Assembly: GCA_025463615.1 (NCBI GenBank)
Contig: JAODAU010000236.1
Location: 1 to 8,498, forward strand
Direction of reading: 5' to 3'
Origin: Microbacteriaceae bacterium
Lineage (GTDB): Bacteria; Actinomycetota; Actinomycetes; Actinomycetales; Microbacteriaceae
Length of the DNA stretch: 8,498 nt
Part shown: in pieces, positions 1 to 6,033 of the stretch
How positions within the stretch are numbered: position 1 is the stretch's first letter
How the letters are laid out: each line of letters opens with the position of its first letter
The notes under the pieces: generated by a model
Told to the model about the DNA's origin: nothing
Seen by the model: only the letters and a program-made list of their open reading frames with translations
Database searches by the model: none
Position numbers and translations under genes: made by a program

Positions 1-402
1 AACGCCGACGTCGAGGTCAACGGCGACAACTTCCTCGACAGCACCTACAACGCCATCATGCTGGTCAGCGACTTCGGCGTGAAAGACCAGTACTCGATCA
101 CGAACGTGCACTTCGCGAACATCCACGTCGACGGCACCGGCACGTCGGTGCTCAGCGCGCGGTCGGCGGGCTCCGCCACCTTCCAGAACGTGGATGCCCG
201 CAATGTGGGCGCCGTCGGCATCAACAACTGCGGCTCGTTCAACTTCACGCCCGCGGGCTCGGAGTTCACGGTGAACGACCTCGGCGGCAACGACGGAGGC
301 GGCACGACCGGCCCGTGGATGGCGTCGTGGGAGCTCCCGAACACCATCACGTGCGACGACCGCCCGCCGGTCGTCGCGCCGCCGGCGCCCACCACCTGGT
401 AG
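1..402 (+). CDS. C-terminal end of a probable secreted beta-helix protein (possible glycoside hydrolase, GH87-like), 5' partial
   Basis: An open frame enters from the left edge and ends at TAG 400-402, leaving 133 visible residues. The text is rich in Asn, Gly, Thr and Val with short alternating strands, for example STYNAIMLVSDF (14-25) and YSITNVHFANIHVDG (31-45). This is the look of right-handed parallel beta-helix rungs in extracellular polysaccharide-active enzymes. Two cysteines (Cys77 and Cys118) could form a disulfide, which fits an exported protein. A proline-rich tail (RPPVVAPPAP, 121-130) ends in TTW. The N-terminus with any signal peptide and catalytic residues lies outside the window, so the activity cannot be read here. 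The rung style recalls alpha-1,3-glucanase/mycodextranase (GH87) tails, but that is recall from pattern. Other beta-helix families such as GH28 or polysaccharide lyases are possible. The gene is codirectional with the lactonase-family gene 71 bp downstream, but a strong hairpin separates them. Confidence 0.6.
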   Translation, partial: NADVEVNGDNFLDSTYNAIMLVSDFGVKDQYSITNVHFANIHVDGTGTSVLSARSAGSATFQNVDARNVGAVGINNCGSFNFTPAGSEFTVNDLGGNDGGGTTGPWMASWELPNTITCDDRPPVVAPPAPTTW

Positions 403-423
403 GCGTTTCGGCGGGAGCACGGG

Positions 424-452
424 CGAGGGCCATCCGCGCGGGGTGGCCCTCG
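424..452 (+). terminator. GC-rich hairpin, probable transcription terminator after the beta-helix gene
   Basis: The arms CGAGGGCCA (424-432) and TGGCCCTCG (444-452) are perfect 9-bp inverted complements. Inner pairing (T-G, C-G, C-G) extends the stem to 12 bp with a 5-nt loop. It starts 21 bp after the upstream stop and ends 21 bp before the next ATG. The following bases (TTCGTG) are only weakly T-rich, so it is a terminator-like hairpin without a true U-tract, as is common in high-GC actinobacteria. It could also act as an mRNA-stabilising 3' end. Confidence 0.6.
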
Positions 453-473
453 TTCGTGTACCAGACTTGGGGG

Positions 474-1544
474 ATGACCCAGCATCTCCTCATCGGCACG
501 TACACCGAGACCCTCCCGCACGTGACCGGCCTCGCGCACGGCGTGCTGGGCACGACCGTCGACGGGGGAGCGCTCGGCGCCGTGGAGACTCTCGCCGCCA
601 CCCGCAACCCCTCGTGGCTCACGGTCTCCGACGATGGCCGCGCGGTCTACGCGGTCGCCGAGGCCGCCGACTTCGAGGGCACCGACCAGGGCGGGGTCGT
701 CGCGTTCGCACGGGACCCCGAGTCGGGAGCGCTCACCCTCCTCGGCTCGCAGCCTTCCGGCGGTGCCGAGCCCGCGCACCTCGCGATCGACCCGACCGGC
801 CGCTTCGTGGTCGTGGCGAACTACGGATCGGGCACCGTCGCCGTGCTCCCCATCCTCGAGGACCGATCGCTGGGCGAGGCCACCGACGCCGTGCAGCACT
901 TCGGCTCGGGGCCGGACGCGGCGCGCCAGGAGTCGCCGCACGCGCACCAGGTGGTGTTCGACCCGACCGGCCAACAGGTGATCGTGGTCGACCTCGGGGT
1001 CGACTCGCTGTACTTCTACGACCTCGACGAGGCCGGACAGCTGGGGGAGAGGGTCGACGAGCGGTTCACCACGGAGCCCGGGGCCGGCCCGCGCCACGTG
1101 GCGCTGCATCCGGACGGCAACCACCTGTTCGTGCTCAACGAACTCGACAGCACGCTGCTGGTGCTGCGGCGTGACGCGAGCGGCTTCGCGCAGGTGCACG
1201 CGGCATCCACGCTGCCCGCCGACTTCGAGGGCGCCAGCCTCGCCGCGGAGGTGCGTGTCTCGCCCTCCGGACAGTTCGTCTACACGACGAATCGCGGCGA
1301 CCTGGACAGCATCGCCGTGTTCGGGTTCGACGCGGATGCCGGCGCCATCGCCCTGCTGCTCGTCGAGCCGTCGATCGCGGCGATTCCGCGCGACTTCGTG
1401 CTCACGGCCGACGGCGCTTACCTCATCGTGGCGGGGCAGGAGAGCGACAGCATCGTGACCTTCGCCGTCGACGAGGAGGGCCCGACGCTCACCGAGGTGT
1501 CACGGGCGGAGGCGCAGACCCCGGTCTGCGTGGTGCTCGCTTAG
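474..1544 (+). CDS. Lactonase-family seven-bladed beta-propeller protein (6-phosphogluconolactonase-like)
   Basis: The 356-residue protein starts MTQHLLIGTYTE, typical of the YbhE/Pgl-type lactonase family (Pfam lactonase, PF10282), and its length matches the family. Repeating blades each carry an (H/V)-x-x-x-P-x-G turn followed by a hydrophobic strand: AHLAIDPTGRFVVVANYGSG (101-120), HQVVFDPTGQQVIVVD (158-173), RHVALHPDGNHLFVLNE (207-223), VRVSPSGQFVYTTNRG (260-275) and FVLTADGAYLIVAG (308-321). No signal peptide is seen, so it is probably cytosolic. Characterised relatives hydrolyse 6-phosphogluconolactone (oxidative pentose phosphate pathway) or other lactones; the substrate here is inferred. 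ATG 474 is chosen because MTQHLLIGTYTE is the conserved blade start; only a run of Gs abuts it, with no spaced Shine-Dalgarno. An in-frame GTG at 456 would add six residues but overlaps the hairpin region. The stop (TAG, 1542-1544) overlaps the stop of the opposing gene. Confidence 0.88.
   Translation: MTQHLLIGTYTETLPHVTGLAHGVLGTTVDGGALGAVETLAATRNPSWLTVSDDGRAVYAVAEAADFEGTDQGGVVAFARDPESGALTLLGSQPSGGAEPAHLAIDPTGRFVVVANYGSGTVAVLPILEDRSLGEATDAVQHFGSGPDAARQESPHAHQVVFDPTGQQVIVVDLGVDSLYFYDLDEAGQLGERVDERFTTEPGAGPRHVALHPDGNHLFVLNELDSTLLVLRRDASGFAQVHAASTLPADFEGASLAAEVRVSPSGQFVYTTNRGDLDSIAVFGFDADAGAIALLLVEPSIAAIPRDFVLTADGAYLIVAGQESDSIVTFAVDEEGPTLTEVSRAEAQTPVCVVLA
1513..1530 (-). terminator. Perfect palindromic hairpin at the convergent gene junction
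   Basis: CGCAGACC (1513-1520) and GGTCTGCG (1523-1530) are perfect 8-bp inverted complements separated by CC; sterically this is about a 7-bp stem with a 4-nt loop. On the minus strand it begins 10 nt after the stop of the membrane-protein gene, where a terminator for the aroA-rsgA-hisN cluster would be expected. On the plus strand it lies inside the last codons of the lactonase gene. There is no U-tract. The assignment rests on symmetry and position. Confidence 0.4.
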
Positions 1545-1915
1545 GCGAAGATGCGGAACGACGTCAGCTTGTAGAGCGGCGTCAGCAGAGCGAGCAGCGG
1601 CACCAGCAGGCGCAGCGTGTAGACGAACACCGTCACCTCGCAGAATCCGAAGATCGCGAACAGCACGATGCCGATCACGCCGAGGATGAGAGACGCGCGG
1701 TAGCCCTTCATCGTGAGCAGGAAGGGCGCGGCGAGGCCGACCGAGGCGAACACGATGCCGGTGTCGACGAGGAAGCCCTGCAGCGCGTGACCGACGAAGA
1801 GGTGCGTGATGGACCAGAGCACGATCGCGATGGCCCAGAAGATCACGAACGTGAGACCGGCGAGCGGCTTCGACACGGGTGCGTTGGTGTTCGGGGCGGG
1901 CTCGGACAGGGTCAT
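1541..1915 (-). CDS. Uncharacterised small membrane protein (four predicted TM segments)
   Basis: The protein has 124 residues and I do not recognise its family. A short polar N-terminus rich in Pro, Asn and Thr (1-18) precedes hydrophobic stretches at about 21-41, 48-67, 74-100 and 103-117, giving three to four membrane helices. The tail KLTSFRIFA is short. A charged break (MKGYRAS, 69-75) sits between segments 2 and 3, and Cys92-Glu93 lie within a hydrophobic run. No catalytic motif is visible. The ATG at 1915 is supported by GAGGAG 8 nt upstream; much longer in-frame upstream reading is only the shadow of hisN. It lies 41 bp after the hisN stop on the same strand, so it is probably the last gene of the aroA-rsgA-hisN transcript, which does not by itself tell its function. 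Its TAA overlaps the opposing lactonase-gene TAG. Confidence 0.8.
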   Translation of the reverse strand: MTLSEPAPNTNAPVSKPLAGLTFVIFWAIAIVLWSITHLFVGHALQGFLVDTGIVFASVGLAAPFLLTMKGYRASLILGVIGIVLFAIFGFCEVTVFVYTLRLLVPLLALLTPLYKLTSFRIFA

Positions 1916-1923
1916 GCGGTGCG

Positions 1924-1929
1924 CTCCTC
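1924..1929 (-). promoter_or_regulatory. Strong Shine-Dalgarno (GAGGAG) of the small membrane protein gene
   Basis: Read on the minus strand, GAGGAG ends 8 nt before the ATG at 1915. It fixes the start of the membrane protein and rules out the longer in-frame reading into hisN. It is the clearest ribosome binding site of the leftward cluster; aroA, rsgA and hisN have none that is convincing. Confidence 0.75.
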
Positions 1930-1956
1930 GATGTGCTGCGGGTCTCTTGACGAAGC

Positions 1957-2757
1957 TTATCGCAGGGCGGCCAGCGCCTGCTCGTGCAACAGCCCGTTCG
2001 TCGCGAGTGCGGAGCCGTGCCACGGGCCCGGCTCGCCGTCCACCGAGGTGAACGTGCCGCCGGCCTCGGTCACGATCGGCACCAGCGCGGCCATGTCGTA
2101 GACCTGCAGGTCGAACTCGCCCGAGATGTCGAGCAGACCCTCGGCCACCATCATGTACGGCCACATGTCGCCGTAGTCGCGCGTGCGCCAGACCGCGTGC
2201 GAGAGGGCCACGACCTGGGCCAGCTTGCCCGCGTCGTCCCAGCGGGCCAGGCCGCTCAGGCTGGCCGAGGCATCCGCGAGGCCGGCGACCTGGGAGACGT
2301 GGATGCGGCGCTCCTCGTTGCTCTCCGGCGACCCGAGCTTCTCGTTCACGTAGGCGCCGCCGCCGATCGAGGCCCACCAGCGCTTGCCGAGGGCGGGCGC
2401 ACTGACCACGCCGAGCACGGGCTCGCCGTCGACCGCCAGCGAGATCAGCGTCGCCCAGACGGGCACGCCGCGCACGTAGTTCTTGGTTCCGTCGATCGGG
2501 TCGATGATCCACTGGCGGGTGGCGTCACCCTCCACTCCGAACTCCTCGCCGCGGATCGAGTCGCCGGGCCGGCTGTCCTGGATGGCGGCCCGCAGCGCGG
2601 TCTCGACGGCCCGATCGGCATCCGACACGGGCGTCATGTCGGGCTTGGTCGTCACGACCAGGTCGGCGGAGCGGAAACGGTCCACCGAGATCTCGTCGGC
2701 CATGTCGGCGAGGGATCGGGCGAGGGCCAGGTCGGAGGCCAGCGTCGGTTCGGTCAC
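1957..2757 (-). CDS. hisN: Histidinol-phosphatase, inositol-monophosphatase family
   Basis: This 266-residue Mg2+-dependent phosphatase of the IMPase superfamily should convert L-histidinol phosphate to L-histidinol in histidine biosynthesis, in the cytosol. Metal-site motifs are intact: GEEFG with Glu71 (70-74), WIIDPIDGTKNYVRG with Asp86, Asp89 and Thr91 (83-97), and the C-terminal VYDMAALVPIVTEAGG with Asp221 (219-234). The early DMTPVSDADRAVE (40-52) and the RTRDYGDMWPYMMVAEG segment (191-207) match the HisN subgroup of actinobacteria more than true inositol phosphatases, though activity on inositol phosphate cannot be excluded from sequence. The start is GTG at 2757; it is 24 nt after the rsgA stop and lacks a purine-rich Shine-Dalgarno. 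A -10-like TAGCCT sits 7 nt upstream, so a leaderless internal transcript is possible. It is probably the third gene of the aroA-led cluster. Confidence 0.92.
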   Translation of the reverse strand: MTEPTLASDLALARSLADMADEISVDRFRSADLVVTTKPDMTPVSDADRAVETALRAAIQDSRPGDSIRGEEFGVEGDATRQWIIDPIDGTKNYVRGVPVWATLISLAVDGEPVLGVVSAPALGKRWWASIGGGAYVNEKLGSPESNEERRIHVSQVAGLADASASLSGLARWDDAGKLAQVVALSHAVWRTRDYGDMWPYMMVAEGLLDISGEFDLQVYDMAALVPIVTEAGGTFTSVDGEPGPWHGSALATNGLLHEQALAALR

Positions 2758-2764
2758 GCAACCA

Positions 2765-2770
2765 AGGCTA
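2765..2770 (-). promoter_or_regulatory. Possible -10 element for a leaderless hisN transcript
   Basis: TAGCCT on the minus strand fits the actinobacterial TANNNT -10 pattern and ends exactly 7 nt before the GTG at 2757, so transcription could start at or next to the start codon. It would explain the missing Shine-Dalgarno. No convincing -35 hexamer is present at 16-19 nt spacing, and a 6-mer with three fixed bases is easily found by chance. Confidence 0.3.
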
Positions 2771-2781
2771 GGGCACGGGGG

Positions 2782-3825
2782 TTAACGGGAGTTGTCTGTC
2801 AGCGACGCCAGCATGCGCTGGAACGAGTCGAGGCGCTGCCTGCCGGCCTCGCCCAGCTCGCCCTCGTCCCTGATCCGCTCGTTCATCGCGCAGTCCGGCG
2901 CGTCGGGCAGGTGGGTGCAGCCGCGCGGGCAGTCCTCGGCGATCGCGGCCAGGTCGGTGAACGAGCGCAGGATGTTGTCCGGGTTCACGTGCCCGAGCCC
3001 GAACGAGCGCACGCCCGGGGTGTCGATGATCCAGCCGTCGCGGCCGACCCGGTACGAGATCGTGGATGACGACGTGTGCCGCCCCCGTCCGGTGACCGTG
3101 TTGACCCGCCCCACGGCCCGGTTCGCGTCCGGCACCAGCGCGTTCACGAGCGTGGACTTGCCCACGCCCGAGTGCCCCACGGCGACCGTGGTGTGGCCGG
3201 ACAGCAGGCCGATGATGTCCTCGGTGGGGGTGGCGCCGAGCCCGCTCGTGACCGTGCGGATGTCGAGCCCGGCGAAGTTCGCCAGGAACGGCCCCGGGTC
3301 GGCCAGGTCGGTCTTCGTGATGCACAGGATGGGGGCGATGCCGGCGTCGAACGCGGCCACGAGGTAGCGGTCCACCAGCCGCGGCCGCGGCTCGGGGTTC
3401 GCCGCCGCCACCACGATGAGCATCTGGTCGGCGTTGGCGACGATGATGCGCTCGACCTCGTCGGAGTCATCCGCGCTGCGCCGGAGCACGGTCGTGCGCG
3501 GCTGGATGCGCACGATGCGGGAGAGCGTGCCCTCGTCACCGGTCGTGTCGCCGACCAGGTCCACACGGTCGCCGGTGACGATCGCCTGCTTGCGCAGCTC
3601 GCTCGCACGGGACGCGAGGCCCTCGTGCTCGTCGGGCGCGCCCTCGTCCACGAGCACCGTGTAGCGGCCGCGGTCGACGGTGAGCACGCGGCCGGTCACC
3701 GCGTCGCTGTGCTCCGGGCGGGTCTTGGTGCGGGCGCGGTTGCCCTTCGGATTGGGGCGGTTGCGGGCCTCGTAGTCGGCGTACTTGTCGTCTTCGTCGT
3801 CCTCGTCGTCGCCGAGCCAGCTCAA
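2782..3825 (-). CDS. rsgA: Ribosome small-subunit-dependent GTPase A (RsgA/YjeQ)
   Basis: The 347-residue circularly permuted GTPase acts in late 30S subunit maturation. Domain order: a very acidic N-tail (DDEDDEDD, 6-13), a basic linker (NPKGNRARTKTR, 25-36), an OB-fold region from about 42 to 105, then the permuted G domain with G4 as TKTD (170-173), G1 P-loop GHSGVGKST (217-225), a Thr/Ser-rich switch (251-256) and G3 DTPG (268-271). The C-terminal zinc site is complete: Cys299, Cys303, His305 and Cys312. The start is TTG at 3825, one nucleotide after the aroA stop. It is chosen because MSWLGDD with an acidic tail resembles actinobacterial homologues and no nearer ATG/GTG gives that tail. 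There is no clear Shine-Dalgarno, so translation is probably coupled to termination on aroA. A 24-nt gap leads to hisN. Confidence 0.94.
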   Translation of the reverse strand: MSWLGDDEDDEDDKYADYEARNRPNPKGNRARTKTRPEHSDAVTGRVLTVDRGRYTVLVDEGAPDEHEGLASRASELRKQAIVTGDRVDLVGDTTGDEGTLSRIVRIQPRTTVLRRSADDSDEVERIIVANADQMLIVVAAANPEPRPRLVDRYLVAAFDAGIAPILCITKTDLADPGPFLANFAGLDIRTVTSGLGATPTEDIIGLLSGHTTVAVGHSGVGKSTLVNALVPDANRAVGRVNTVTGRGRHTSSSTISYRVGRDGWIIDTPGVRSFGLGHVNPDNILRSFTDLAAIAEDCPRGCTHLPDAPDCAMNERIRDEGELGEAGRQRLDSFQRMLASLTDNSR

Positions 3826-3826
3826 T

Positions 3827-5209
3827 TCAGTAGACCTGAAGCGGGTCGATCGCGACCGGGGCGCCGAGCATCCTGCTCCACAGCTGGCGGAACTGGGGGA
3901 GCGTCTTCGACGTCGTCGCGATGTCGTCGATCACCACGCCGTCGACGGCCAGCCCCACGATCGCGCCGGCCGTCGCGATCCTGTGGTCCTCGTAGCTGTG
4001 CCACTCGCCGCCGTGCAGCGGGGCCGGGCGGATGATGAGGCCGTCGGGCGTCTCGCTGACGTCGCCGCCGAGCGCGTTCAGCTCCGTCGCGAGAGCTGCG
4101 AGCCGGTCGGTCTCGTGCCCGCGCAGGTGCGCGATGCCGGTCAGTACTGTCTCGGAGTCGGCGAGGGCGGCGATCGCCGCGATGGTCGGCGCCAGTTCGC
4201 TCGCGTTGTCGAGCTCGATGCCGTGGATGGCGCCGGTGCCGGTCACGGTGAGCTCGCCCGGCGCGCGCCGCACCTCGGCGCCCATGCGCTCCAGGATGCC
4301 GGCCAGCTCGTCGCCCACCTGCGTGGTCTCCGCGGGCCAGCCGGTGATCGTGACCGATCCGCCCGCCACGAGCGCCGCGCCGAGGAACGGCCCCGCGTTG
4401 GAGAGATCGGGCTCGACGTCGATGTCGATGCCGGCGATCGGATGCGGCGGCACCACCCACACGCCCGGCTCGGGCTGCTCCACCACGACGCCGCGTCGCG
4501 CGAGGGTCGCGATCGTCATGCCGATGTGCGCCGCACTCGGCAGCGAGTCGCCCACGTGCCGCAGCACGAGGCCCTCGTCGAAGCGCGGCGCGGCGAGCAG
4601 CAGGCCCGAGACGAACTGGCTGGACCCGGATGCATCGATCTCGAGCTCGCCGCCGCGCACCGACCCGGTGGCGTAAAGGCTGAAGGGGAGCGCGCCGCGC
4701 CCGTCGTCGCTCACGTCCACGCCGAGCGCGCGCAGCGAGTCGATCGTGGTGCGCATCGGGCGGCGACGCGCGGAGGGGTCGCCGTCGAACGCGACCGGCC
4801 CGAGCGCGAGGGACGCGACGGGCGGGAGGAACCGCATCACCGTGCCGGCGAGGCCGCAGTCGATCTGGCTGCCGCCCACGAACTCGGCGGGTGTGACGAG
4901 CAGGTCGGGCCCGAAGTCGCCGTCGCCGGGCACCTCCACGATCGAGGTGCCGAGTGCGCGCAGGGCCTGGATCATGAGCTCGGTGTCGCGCGAGTGGAGC
5001 GGGCGACGCAGCAGTGAGGGGGAGTCGGCGAGGGCGGAGAGCACCAGCTCGCGGTTGGTGAGCGACTTCGACCCGGGCAGGGCGAGCCGGGCATCCAGCG
5101 GCTTCAGCGCACGCGGCGCCGGCCACGGCCCGGTCGTGGTGTCGGGCGGGGTCGCCACATCGTCGCCGAAGGGGTTGAACTCGGCCCCGGAATACTTGAA
5201 TACCTGCAT
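3827..5209 (-). CDS. aroA: 3-phosphoshikimate 1-carboxyvinyltransferase (EPSP synthase)
   Basis: The 460-residue enzyme transfers the enolpyruvyl group of PEP to shikimate-3-phosphate, the sixth step of the shikimate pathway. Motifs run in order: [10 protein letters not shown] (44-53, Lys48), [13 protein letters not shown] (118-130), [11 protein letters not shown] (142-152), SGSSQFVSG (194-202), DLSNAGPFL (268-276, catalytic Asp268), LRGHETDRL (362-370, Glu366), DHR (408-410) and TSKTLPQF (433-440, Lys435). The position of E. coli Pro101 is Phe127; from memory this is normal in actinobacterial AroA rather than a mutation. The N-terminal extension [17 protein letters not shown] is usual for the actinobacterial form and supports ATG 5209. 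No Shine-Dalgarno is visible. It is divergent from the sigma gene, and its first codons contain that gene's stress promoter on the other strand. First gene of the leftward cluster; rsgA starts 1 nt after its TGA. Confidence 0.95.
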   Translation of the reverse strand: MQVFKYSGAEFNPFGDDVATPPDTTTGPWPAPRALKPLDARLALPGSKSLTNRELVLSALADSPSLLRRPLHSRDTELMIQALRALGTSIVEVPGDGDFGPDLLVTPAEFVGGSQIDCGLAGTVMRFLPPVASLALGPVAFDGDPSARRRPMRTTIDSLRALGVDVSDDGRGALPFSLYATGSVRGGELEIDASGSSQFVSGLLLAAPRFDEGLVLRHVGDSLPSAAHIGMTIATLARRGVVVEQPEPGVWVVPPHPIAGIDIDVEPDLSNAGPFLGAALVAGGSVTITGWPAETTQVGDELAGILERMGAEVRRAPGELTVTGTGAIHGIELDNASELAPTIAAIAALADSETVLTGIAHLRGHETDRLAALATELNALGGDVSETPDGLIIRPAPLHGGEWHSYEDHRIATAGAIVGLAVDGVVIDDIATTSKTLPQFRQLWSRMLGAPVAIDPLQVY

Positions 5210-5214
5210 CGGTT
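5189..5214 (+). promoter_or_regulatory. SigH/SigR-type autoregulatory promoter of the sigma gene, nested in the aroA start
   Basis: GGAAT (5189-5193), an 18-nt spacer and GTT (5212-5214) match the published SigR/SigH consensus of Streptomyces, Mycobacterium and Corynebacterium (GGAAT, 18-19 nt, GTT). It points toward the sigma-factor gene. Initiation is expected near 5220-5225, giving a leader of roughly 35 nt to GTG 5257 or about 120 nt to ATG 5344. The -35 is the complement of aroA codons 6-7 (TAT TCC) and the -10 lies 3-5 bp upstream of the aroA ATG. No other GGAAT/GTT pair with this spacing was noticed in the window. Confidence 0.75.
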
Positions 5215-5218
5215 ATCA

Positions 5219-5224
5219 AGAGTA
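5219..5224 (-). promoter_or_regulatory. Possible -10 element for aroA
   Basis: On the minus strand TACTCT lies 9 nt upstream of the aroA ATG and fits TANNNT. With no Shine-Dalgarno before aroA, a near-leaderless transcript is plausible. No good -35 is visible. If real, it overlaps the start region of the opposing SigH-type promoter, so the two polymerases would compete. Confidence 0.3.
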
Positions 5225-5329
5225 TCGACACTTCAGCTCGCGAAACGGAAAACCCCGTGACCATCACCCTCGAACGACCGGCAGCGCCCGCGCGCGCCTT
5301 CGTCAGGGCTGCCCCCGGGCGACGGCAAG

Positions 5330-5335
5330 TAAGCT
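5330..5335 (+). promoter_or_regulatory. Possible housekeeping -10 element for a short, leaderless sigma transcript
   Basis: TAAGCT (TANNNT) is followed by 8 nt and then ATG 5344, so a transcript could begin at or within a base or two of the start codon. This would explain the lack of a Shine-Dalgarno before 5344 and would supply basal sigma factor independently of the stress promoter upstream. No convincing -35 hexamer is seen. Confidence 0.35.
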
Positions 5336-5343
5336 TGGCGCCG

Positions 5344-6033
5344 ATGACGATTTCTATGGGCGAGCCCACTTCGCCCGACCCAGAACTCCCCGAAACGACC
5401 ACCGCCGATGCGGCAGCGGCCCCGGTCGACGTGCGCTCCCTCTTCGAGGAGCAGGCGATCCCGTTCATGGACCAGCTCTACGCGGCCGGCCTGCGCATGA
5501 CGCGCAACCCGTCGGATGCCGGCGACCTCGTGCAGGAGACCTACGCCAAGGCGTTCGCCGCGTTCGGCCAGTTCCAGCAGGGCACGAACCTGAAGGCGTG
5601 GCTCTACCGGATCCTCACCAACACGTTCATCAACAACTACCGCAAGAAGCAGCGCGACCCCTACCAGGGCACCATCGACGACCTCGAGGACTGGCAGCTC
5701 GGTGGCGCGGAGTCGGTGACCCAGGGTCGCTCGACCCGTTCGGCCGAGGCCGAGGCCATCGACCACCTGCCCGACAGCGCCGTCAAGGACGCACTGCAGT
5801 CGATCCCGGAGGACTTCCGCATGGCGGTCTACTTCGCGGACGTCGAGGGCTTCTCCTACCAGGAGATAGCCGACATCATGAAAACCCCCGTTGGGACAGT
5901 CATGAGCCGCCTTCATCGTGGCAGGCGAATGCTCCGTGACCTCCTCGCCGAGTACGCGGCGGAGCGTGGCATCGCCACCCCCGCCACTCGCGCGGCGGCC
6001 CAACCCGTTATCGCTGGGAGCAAGAAGAAATGA
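5344..6033 (+). CDS. sigH: ECF RNA polymerase sigma factor, SigH/SigR (thiol-oxidative stress) type
   Basis: Sigma factor controlling the disulfide/oxidative and heat stress regulon in actinobacteria (thioredoxin and mycothiol genes, proteases). From ATG 5344 it has 229 residues, close to the family (about 216-227). Region 2 spans [20 protein letters not shown] into [11 protein letters not shown] and [19 protein letters not shown], covering core binding and -10 recognition. Region 4 has [40 protein letters not shown] and RRMLRDLL, a helix-turn-helix close to the SigR/SigH signature. The variable linker and the basic tail (SKKK) are ordinary. Start choice is open: in-frame GTG 5257, with a weak GGAA upstream, adds 29 residues, and ATG 5356 removes four. 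The 5257-5343 stretch has weaker GC3 bias (about 22 of 29 codons end in G/C), which favours 5344 as the main start. Its stop overlaps the anti-sigma start by 4 bp, so the pair is cotranscribed and translationally coupled. Confidence 0.93.
   Translation: MTISMGEPTSPDPELPETTTADAAAAPVDVRSLFEEQAIPFMDQLYAAGLRMTRNPSDAGDLVQETYAKAFAAFGQFQQGTNLKAWLYRILTNTFINNYRKKQRDPYQGTIDDLEDWQLGGAESVTQGRSTRSAEAEAIDHLPDSAVKDALQSIPEDFRMAVYFADVEGFSYQEIADIMKTPVGTVMSRLHRGRRMLRDLLAEYAAERGIATPATRAAAQPVIAGSKKK

Noticed and set aside
118..134. Phe127 of AroA in place of E. coli Pro101 as a glyphosate-resistance change (coordinates are protein residues, not bases)
   Set aside because: To my knowledge the LAGTxxRF form is the normal actinobacterial version, so it is lineage sequence and not a resistance mutation.
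315..473. Upstream in-frame extension of the lactonase gene back to 315
   Set aside because: It would overlap the end of the beta-helix gene, contains the hairpin, and lies before the conserved MTQHLLIGTYTE start.
45..1199. 384-codon open frame on the minus strand across the beta-helix and lactonase genes
   Set aside because: It is antisense to two well-supported genes; composition is Arg/Gly/Val/His-rich as expected for antisense reading of high-GC3 DNA, and no motifs are seen.
1984..3069. 361-codon plus-strand frame opposite hisN and rsgA
   Set aside because: Antisense to genes with intact catalytic motifs; no recognisable protein.
3783..3812. GTC/TTC/CTC trinucleotide run, possible microsatellite or repeat
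   Set aside because: It encodes the acidic Asp/Glu tail of RsgA, a usual feature of the family; no evidence of variable length.
3785..5017. 410-codon plus-strand frame opposite aroA
   Set aside because: Antisense shadow of aroA; low-complexity Arg/Ala/His/Gly composition.
5247..5252. GGAAAA before GTG 5257 as a second SigH-type -35
   Set aside because: No GTT occurs at 17-20 nt spacing downstream; better read as a weak ribosome binding site.
3822..5468. 548-codon minus-strand frame overlapping aroA and the sigma gene start
   Set aside because: Overlaps the intact aroA in another frame; most of its length is Arg/Ala-rich shadow sequence with no domain.
4746..5939. 397-codon plus-strand frame running into the sigma gene
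   Set aside because: Out of frame with the clear sigma factor; the region 2 and 4 motifs are only in the 5344-6033 frame.
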